DNA of 64,000 nt from JAICKM01 sp050998805. Lineage in GTDB: Bacteria > Chloroflexota > Chloroflexia > QHBQ01 > JAICKM01. Location of the stretch: assembly GCA_050998805.1 (NCBI GenBank), contig JBPCPV010000018.1:62001-126000 (forward strand). Reading direction: 5' to 3'. Below, piece by piece: positions 58,992 through 64,000 of this stretch (its first letter is position 1; every line of letters starts with the position of its first letter). The position numbers and the translations under genes were made by a program. The notes below the pieces were generated by a model, which saw only the letters and a program-made list of their open reading frames with translations, did no database searches and was not told the DNA's origin.

Positions 58992-59369
58992 TCACTGTGT
59001 GCCGCCCTGCGTGCGGTCATCACTGCTGCTTGGGCCGATTTCGCGCTTCGAGATAGCCTCGTCGCGGAAGTCGTTGAGCGCGCTCGCATTGCTGCCTGCA
59101 TCTTCCTCGCCGAAAGCGCCTTCTGCGGAGCGGCCCTGGCCGGTGGCGTGTCCCTCGTTCCCTACGGTATCCCCATCCGGCCTGCTTGCGCTGCCCACAC
59201 CGGTATCGTTCATAGTCTTGCGCTGCATATCCTCCGGCACCCGCCGTCCGTCGTGCAGCCCCTCAATCGCCTTAGGTTCCGGCTCGCCCCGCTCCTCCCG
59301 CCACGGCTGATCGTGGTGCTCCGGCCCCTCCTGCCCGCCGTCGGCCTTGTTTCGCGTCTTGTCTTCCAT
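58992..59369 (-). CDS. Small hydrophilic disordered protein
   Basis: A 125-residue protein almost without hydrophobic residues and rich in Gly, Glu, Asp, Arg and Ser (EDKTRNKADGGQEGPEHHDQ ...). AAGGAGAG lies six bases before the ATG, so translation is likely. Composition recalls stress-related hydrophilins, but no family match is claimed. Confidence 0.6.
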   Translation of the reverse strand: MEDKTRNKADGGQEGPEHHDQPWREERGEPEPKAIEGLHDGRRVPEDMQRKTMNDTGVGSASRPDGDTVGNEGHATGQGRSAEGAFGEEDAGSNASALNDFRDEAISKREIGPSSSDDRTQGGTQ

Positions 59370-59460
59370 CGGATTCTCTCCTTATCGCTTGTCAAACAGT
59401 CCACCAGTTCTACCCACCGCAAGTTGCGTGCCGGAGTGCGACCAAAGTATCCAAAACCGC

Positions 59461-59489
59461 TTGCCCTTTGGCCCCGAATGGTATAGAAT
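59461..59489 (+). promoter_or_regulatory. Promoter of parA-parB
   Basis: TTGCCC (59461-59466), 17-base spacer, TAGAAT (59484-59489). Start codon at 59542 with GGGAGG. Confidence 0.55.
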
Positions 59490-59541
59490 ATGGGCAGACA
59501 AAAAACCAGCGCAGTGCTGCTAGTGACGGGAGGTAGCAGGC

Positions 59542-60342
59542 GTGGAGAAGGTGCATATACTCGCGATTGCCAACCAGAAGGGCGGCGTGGGCAAGACCAC
59601 CACCGCCGTTAATCTCGGCGTCTACCTGGCCGCCGCGGGAGAGCGGGTTCTACTGATCGATGTGGACCCGCAGGCCAACGCCACCAGTAGCCTCGGCTTC
59701 GACAAACACGCGATACGCAGATCGATCTATGACACTCTCGTGGACGGTCGCCCGCTTGCCGATGTTATCGTGCCGAGCGGGCGTGACGGGCTGGACATAG
59801 CCCCTGCGTCGGTGCAGCTCGCGGGGGCCGAGGTCGAGCTGGTGCCGCTCATGGCCCGCGAGCACCGCCTGGCGAAGGCGCTCGAAAAGCTCGGCGACCG
59901 ATACGGCATTGTGCTGATCGATTGCCCGCCAAGCCTCGGCCTGCTGACGCTCAACGCCCTGACCGCCGCAGACGGCGTGCTGGTTCCGTTGCAGGCCGAG
60001 TATCTGGCGCTCGAGGGCCTGATACAGCTGCGCCAGACGGTCGAGCGCGTCGTGAGCTATCTCAACCCGAAGCTCGAAATCTTCGGCATCCTGCTGACGA
60101 TGTTCGACAACCGCACCAATCTGTCGGCCCAGGTGCAGGACGAGGTCCGCCGGCACTTCCCCAGCGACCTGCTCACGACCGTCATCGCGCGCAGTGTCCG
60201 CCTCAGCGAAGCGCCGAGCCACGGCCTGACTATCCGCGAATACGATCCGGTGTCCCGCGGGGCGGCCGCATACGCGCAGCTCGCTGCCGAGGTGCGCCTG
60301 CGGCTGAAGAACGGCCACCGCGACCAAGTGGCCGTCCGGTAG
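59542..60342 (+). CDS. parA: Chromosome-partitioning ATPase ParA (Soj)
   Basis: ParA is the nucleoid-bound ATPase that moves ParB-parS complexes. The 266-residue protein has the deviant Walker A ANQKGGVGKTTTAVNLG (K18), VLLIDVDPQANATSSLG, and YGIVLIDCPPSLG. No HTH at the N-terminus, so it is of the chromosomal type. GTG start with GGGAGG eight bases upstream. parB follows after 16 bases. Confidence 0.94.
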   Translation: MEKVHILAIANQKGGVGKTTTAVNLGVYLAAAGERVLLIDVDPQANATSSLGFDKHAIRRSIYDTLVDGRPLADVIVPSGRDGLDIAPASVQLAGAEVELVPLMAREHRLAKALEKLGDRYGIVLIDCPPSLGLLTLNALTAADGVLVPLQAEYLALEGLIQLRQTVERVVSYLNPKLEIFGILLTMFDNRTNLSAQVQDEVRRHFPSDLLTTVIARSVRLSEAPSHGLTIREYDPVSRGAAAYAQLAAEVRLRLKNGHRDQVAVR

Positions 60343-60358
60343 ACAAGAGGGAGCTTCT

Positions 60359-61339
60359 ATGCCAAAACCCCGTGTGGCGCTGGGCCGTGGGCTGAATGCC
60401 TTGATCCCCGGCGGGATGCCGCCACAGAACCCGCCGGAAGGCGAAGCCGAACAGAGCGAAGCCCACTCGCGAGTGCGCGGCGCTGCCCTCGAGGTGCCCG
60501 TCGAAAGCATCCGCCCGAACCCCCAGCAGCCCCGCCACGAGTTCTCGGATGACGCGCTCAAAGAGTTGACCGACTCGATCCGCGAGCACGGCGTGATCCA
60601 GCCTCTCATCGTCACCCGCGACGAGGCCGCGCCGAGCACGCCCTATTCCCTCATCGCCGGTGAGCGGCGATGGCGCGCCGCCCAGGCCGCAGGGCTAGCC
60701 ACCGTGCCGGTGATCATCAAGGAGGCGAACCCCGAGGAGATGCTCGCGCTCGCCCTCGTCGAGAACATCCAGCGCGCCGACCTCAACCCGCTCGAGGAGG
60801 CCCAGGCGTACCGCGAGCTGATGGATAACTTTGGCCTCACCCAGGCCGAGGTCGCGCGCCGTGTGGGCCGCAGCCGCAGCACGATAGCGAACCTTGTGCG
60901 CTTGCTGAACCTGCCCCACGAGATCATCGAGGCCCTCCACCGCGGAACGATCAGTGAGGGCCACGCCCGCGCCATCTTTGTGCTCGACGGCCGCGAGGCC
61001 CAGCTCGCCATGCTCGAACGGATTATCTCCGAGGGCTACAGCGTCCGCCAGACGGAGGAACTTGTCCGCCGCAGCAAAGAACACCCCGCGCTCGAGCCGG
61101 AGTCGGAGCCGGAGCCTGAACCCGAGGCCGCAGGCATGCCGGGCACCCGCCGCAGACCCGCGAGACCGCGCAAACCTGCCGACCTCGAGACAAGCGCCAT
61201 CGAGGATAATTTCCGCACCGCGCTGAAAACCAAAGTCCAGCTGTCGCGTAGCCGCGAGGGCGGGCGGCTCGTGATCCATTTCTACTCCGAGGAGATGCTG
61301 GAACAACTCTACCGCTTGCTGGTCGGCACGGAGCAGTGA
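60359..61339 (+). CDS. parB: Chromosome-partitioning protein ParB (Spo0J)
   Basis: ParB binds parS and slides as a CTP-dependent clamp. The 326-residue protein has the CTP-binding motif IAGERRWRAAQAAGL, ENIQRADLNPLEEAQAY, the HTH GLTQAEVARRVGRSRSTIAN, an acidic/Pro linker (about 238-285, ESEPEPEPEAA) and a C-terminal dimer domain. No parS consensus (TGTTTCACGTGAAACA) was noticed in the window. GAGGGAG lies before the ATG. Confidence 0.95.
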   Translation: MPKPRVALGRGLNALIPGGMPPQNPPEGEAEQSEAHSRVRGAALEVPVESIRPNPQQPRHEFSDDALKELTDSIREHGVIQPLIVTRDEAAPSTPYSLIAGERRWRAAQAAGLATVPVIIKEANPEEMLALALVENIQRADLNPLEEAQAYRELMDNFGLTQAEVARRVGRSRSTIANLVRLLNLPHEIIEALHRGTISEGHARAIFVLDGREAQLAMLERIISEGYSVRQTEELVRRSKEHPALEPESEPEPEPEAAGMPGTRRRPARPRKPADLETSAIEDNFRTALKTKVQLSRSREGGRLVIHFYSEEMLEQLYRLLVGTEQ

Positions 61340-61367
61340 CAACCCGCCCATGCCCTCGAGAAGCCGC

Positions 61368-62321
61368 ATGAACGACCTGGGCCGTCTACTCAAACCCGCA
61401 TCCCTCGTCCGGATCGTGTTGCTGTACCTTGTCTTCATGGGCCTCTACGCCACCGAGGTTCGCGCCCAGGACAAGGGCTGGGCCAACTGGGTGCTGGTGA
61501 CGGCCGGCACGACCGTCGTGATGACGGTCGCAACGGTCGCGGCGATTGCCGTGATCGTCGTCATCGGGCGCGGCGGCCTGCTGGCCTCGCAGGCTGCACG
61601 GCTGCGAACCGCAGGCAAGACCGAGCAGGCGCTCGCCCGCTACAACGAGGCGGTCGCCCGCAACCCGAACAGCGCAGAGGCATTGCTGGGCCGCGCCGAG
61701 ATCCTCGCCGACACCGGCAGGCCCGCTGATGCCCTCGCCGACTTGGACCGGGCTATCACACTCACCCCCCATGTCAGCAACTTCCCCGACCCCGCCCTAG
61801 GCCGCGCCTATCTTGATCGGACCCGCCTCCGCGTCGCATCCGGCGACTTGGACGGTGCCGTAAACGACGGTACGCAAGCGATCCGCGCTGCGCCCGGCCA
61901 GGCCGAGCCGTATATCATGCGTGGCCGCGCCTACCTTGACCGCGGTGACTGGCTACAGGGCCGCAGCGACCTCGCTAGCGGCATCCACCTCCTCGACCGA
62001 AAGCTCGGCGGGCGGCCCCGCGACGCCTCCCAACAGGCCGCAGACTTCAACACGCGCGGCCTCGCTTACGACCTCCTCGGCGATCACACCCATGCCCTCG
62101 CCGATTACGAGGCGGCCCTACAGGCCGATCCCAAGCTCTGGTCGGCCCACTACAACCTCGGCGCGGCCTATCTCGCGCTCGGCCACACCGATGCCGCGCT
62201 CGCCGCCCTCACCCAGGCCATCGCCCTCAACCCTGCGGCCGCTGCCGCCGCCCGCACTAGTGCAGGCTACGCTCCCCTGCGCGGGCAGACCGAGTTCGAT
62301 GCGCTCGTTAGAATGTTCTAA
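61368..62321 (+). CDS. Membrane-anchored TPR protein
   Basis: A 317-residue protein with two N-terminal hydrophobic segments (about 9-29 and 42-66) and at least five tetratricopeptide repeats after that (EQALARYNEAVARNPNSAEA, ADALADLDRAITLTP, GAVNDGTQAIRAAPGQAEPY, HALADYEAALQADPKLWSAH, DAALAALTQAIALNP). TPRs bind proteins. Start ATG 61368 after GAGAAG; ATG 61350 is an alternative. Follows parB by about 28 bases and may be cotranscribed. Confidence 0.85.
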   Translation: MNDLGRLLKPASLVRIVLLYLVFMGLYATEVRAQDKGWANWVLVTAGTTVVMTVATVAAIAVIVVIGRGGLLASQAARLRTAGKTEQALARYNEAVARNPNSAEALLGRAEILADTGRPADALADLDRAITLTPHVSNFPDPALGRAYLDRTRLRVASGDLDGAVNDGTQAIRAAPGQAEPYIMRGRAYLDRGDWLQGRSDLASGIHLLDRKLGGRPRDASQQAADFNTRGLAYDLLGDHTHALADYEAALQADPKLWSAHYNLGAAYLALGHTDAALAALTQAIALNPAAAAAARTSAGYAPLRGQTEFDALVRMF

Positions 62322-62325
62322 CCCC

Positions 62326-62354
62326 TTGCAGAATTAGAACTTATGTGCTAAAAT
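62326..62354 (+). promoter_or_regulatory. Promoter of the ImmA/IrrE gene
   Basis: TTGCAG (62326-62331), 17-base spacer, TAAAAT (62349-62354). Leader about 73 bases. Confidence 0.65.
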
Positions 62355-62433
62355 TGGCGTCAGCGCCGAACGGCTGATGCGAATGTGGCTTCGTTCTCAA
62401 CGCCGTCGGTAGCTAGCCTTGCGGGAGCCGCCT

Positions 62434-63027
62434 TTGCCCGACGTTGACTTTGACCCCGCCGCCACACTCCTCCCGCCGGAGGACTACGAGCGCGTCTGCG
62501 CGGTTGCGTCCGCGGTCGTCGATCTATACGGCGGCCAGGGGCCGCCCTTCCCGGTTGAGAACCTGCTCACCCTACTCCGCCCCTCGACGCTCCTCTTGCC
62601 TCCCCTCGCCGAGGGCCGCGACGAGGCGGTGTTGGGCTACGCTTTCCCTCTCGATTACGCGGTCTATAGGAAGCACGCGGCGATCTGCATCAACCCCGAC
62701 GCTCGGTCCTGCGAGGTCTTTGTCACGACGTTCCACGAGGCCGGGCATGTGCTGCTGCACATCCTGCCCGACAGAGGCGCCGAGATCGGTCTGCCCTACG
62801 ACCGCCGCTCGGGGCCGCCGCTCTCCCCGCGCCACTGGCAGGCCGAAGTCGAGGCCAACCAGTTCGCGCGGCTGACAACAATGCCCGCCGCCTGGGTCCG
62901 CGAGCACTGGCCGTATGCCCGCGCCCTGGGGGCCGGCGACACGGAAGCCGTGCTGCTGCTTGCGGCGCTTTTCGGTGTGCCACCCGCCTGGATGTTCGCC
63001 CGCCTCCACTCTCTGCGCCTTGTCTAG
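62434..63027 (+). CDS. ImmA/IrrE family metallopeptidase
   Basis: A 197-residue COG2856 protein. HEAGH (101-105) in TTFHEAGHVLLHI and the downstream EVEANQFARLT are the zinc-site motifs. Relatives cleave repressors (ImmA in ICEBs1, IrrE in Deinococcus). No Xre-type repressor partner is next to it, so it may act in trans or respond to stress. The TTG at 62434 has GGGAG six bases upstream; TTG 62419 is a longer option. Confidence 0.85.
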   Translation: MPDVDFDPAATLLPPEDYERVCAVASAVVDLYGGQGPPFPVENLLTLLRPSTLLLPPLAEGRDEAVLGYAFPLDYAVYRKHAAICINPDARSCEVFVTTFHEAGHVLLHILPDRGAEIGLPYDRRSGPPLSPRHWQAEVEANQFARLTTMPAAWVREHWPYARALGAGDTEAVLLLAALFGVPPAWMFARLHSLRLV

Positions 63028-64000
63028 GTGCGAGATACGGCGACCGGTATGCTGAACGGCCGCACCATCCCGGTGAGCAGCAGGAACGTCGCTACGAGCA
63101 GGAGGTGTTGGTAGTTCAACTGTAGGGCATAGCCGGCGGCAGGAAGCAGCAGCAGCCCCGCCCCGAATTCCCAGGCCCAGGGCAGTCCCGTCTCCTGCCG
63201 CCCCCCGCGGCTGTTGGCCGCCAGCGCCGCGTAGACCCAGGCCGCTAGCGCCAGCGCAGTTACCGGCACCGGCAGGAAGAGCGTGAAGCCGACGCTGAAC
63301 TGAGTCGCCACGCCCTGTAGCCACTGCTCGAACACCGGCCCGACCAGCACCACTACCAGCGCCAACCCCGCCAGGGCCAGCCAAAGCCTCCGAGGTCTCT
63401 CGCCCCGCCGCCGAAGCAGGCCGCTCGTCCAGAGCAGGCTTATCGCCGCCGCCATGCCCGCAGCCTCCCCCGCCGCGTTCGCCCAGACGCCGATCTCCCC
63501 GACCTCCGCGCCCGTGCCCTGCGCCAATATCCCCGCGACCGCATAGACGTAGTACCCCGCATACGCGAGCGCGAACAGCCCGACCGTCACCCTCGCCGCC
63601 CCCGGACCCTCCGCGCGCAGCACGAACAACCCCGAGATCCAGAAGATCACCCCCGCCGACATCAGGTTATAGACCAGCAGCGCCGCCGCGTCCGAAGTCG
63701 GCGAAAGCGATACCACACTGAAGGCCAGGAAAATGAAGAGCAGCAGCGCCAGCGGTCTCGGCATCACCACTCCCGCCTCATTCCCTTCCCCGCGTACCGC
63801 CGCCGTCCCGGCGGCCCCGCGCAATGCGCCCACCGCCGCCAGAACCAGTACCACCAGCGCCAGCACGAACGCCGGCATCACCAAGAACGCCCCCACGCTG
63901 CTGATCGCCCCGAAGACCGCCGCCCCCACATCGCCTGCCGGCATCTGCCGCGACGCACGGGAAATCGCCCGCCCCAGCAGGAACTCGACCGGCGCGATCC
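63024..64000 (-). CDS. Multi-spanning membrane protein (partial, runs off the right edge)
   Basis: At least 325 codons with about ten hydrophobic segments; the frame stays open to the window end, so the true start is beyond 64000. ATG 63944 is only the first Met in view. The upstream codons read IAPVEFLLGRAISRASRQ. No motif was recognised; Arg-rich loops (GLLRRRGERPRRLWL) mark cytosolic turns. Its stop overlaps the stop of the ImmA/IrrE gene on the other strand by three bases. Confidence 0.7.
   Translation of the reverse strand, partial: IAPVEFLLGRAISRASRQMPAGDVGAAVFGAISSVGAFLVMPAFVLALVVLVLAAVGALRGAAGTAAVRGEGNEAGVVMPRPLALLLFIFLAFSVVSLSPTSDAAALLVYNLMSAGVIFWISGLFVLRAEGPGAARVTVGLFALAYAGYYVYAVAGILAQGTGAEVGEIGVWANAAGEAAGMAAAISLLWTSGLLRRRGERPRRLWLALAGLALVVVLVGPVFEQWLQGVATQFSVGFTLFLPVPVTALALAAWVYAALAANSRGGRQETGLPWAWEFGAGLLLLPAAGYALQLNYQHLLLVATFLLLTGMVRPFSIPVAVSRT

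Noticed and set aside
59370..61400. parS site or replication origin near parAB
   Set aside because: No match to the parS consensus and no cluster of DnaA boxes was seen; dnaA, dnaN and gidB are also absent.

Overview
The window is high-GC bacterial DNA, densely coded on both strands, with no rRNA, phage, insertion sequence or CRISPR. A Chloroflexota source is the best guess. Reasons are the twin 'FPETG...YW...FGYPIS...VQYFERNRFEYHPE' repeats ahead of a glycoside hydrolase, the SLH-anchored esterase, the short EF-Ts and the paired zinc-ribbon/AIM24 proteins. This is inference from protein style; no phylogeny was run. Many starts are TTG or GTG, and several genes look leaderless.

Layout, left to right. 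1-6.3 kb: tail of an amidohydrolase, a phosphodiesterase, a VIT1/CCC1 metal transporter behind a structured leader, MgtC, a divergent aminotransferase with near-leaderless promoters, and a secreted glycoside hydrolase. 6.3-8.6 kb: a probable 6S RNA, a Lys/Ala/Glu-rich protein, an unknown hydrolase-like protein and a short promoter-to-terminator unit. 8.6-13.8 kb: a four-domain GNAT protein, an HTH-DUF2087 regulator coupled to an APH-like kinase, a lipoprotein coupled to ispD. 13.9-21.9 kb: a MoxR/von Willebrand operon with a small GNAT gene inside it. 22.1-30.7 kb, minus strand: GbsR/MarR-like regulator, Gln-rich protein, purB, zinc-ribbon protein, KimA-like permease, aminotransferase, an excisionase-type HTH protein and an unknown protein. 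30.8-32.5 kb: two AIM24 paralogues. 32.6-40.0 kb: initiator tRNA, then rpsB-tsf and pyrH-frr-uppS-(membrane protein)-dxr-rseP, a conserved translation/envelope/isoprenoid block. 40.0-42.9 kb: two DUF488 proteins, a dual-OB protein and an LhgO-type oxidase in one overlapping run. 42.9-46.8 kb, minus strand: galE-like, galK, parvulin, fabF. 46.8-53.3 kb: a repeat-rich 0.7 kb gap, the SLH esterase, a broken ABC-2 permease and an oligoendopeptidase F. 53.3-57.8 kb: a probably imported cassette of a double-MerR regulator, erythromycin esterase and a short UvrA-like ATPase. 57.9-64 kb: thioredoxin, methyltransferase, a disordered protein, parA-parB, a TPR protein, an ImmA/IrrE peptidase and a membrane protein running off the right edge.

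Two non-coding themes stand out. First, at least fourteen short arrays are built on exactly seven-base units, with different sequence families (CAGCCGT, GAGTTCT, ACTCCGC, AGTAGGC, CGTATTG). They sit at gene ends, ribosome binding sites and once inside the dxr reading frame. Second, there are dispersed interspersed repeats, including a 75-base inverted-repeat element present twice. The DUF488/dual-OB cassette and the MerR/Ere/UvrA cassette are the best candidates for little-described functional systems.
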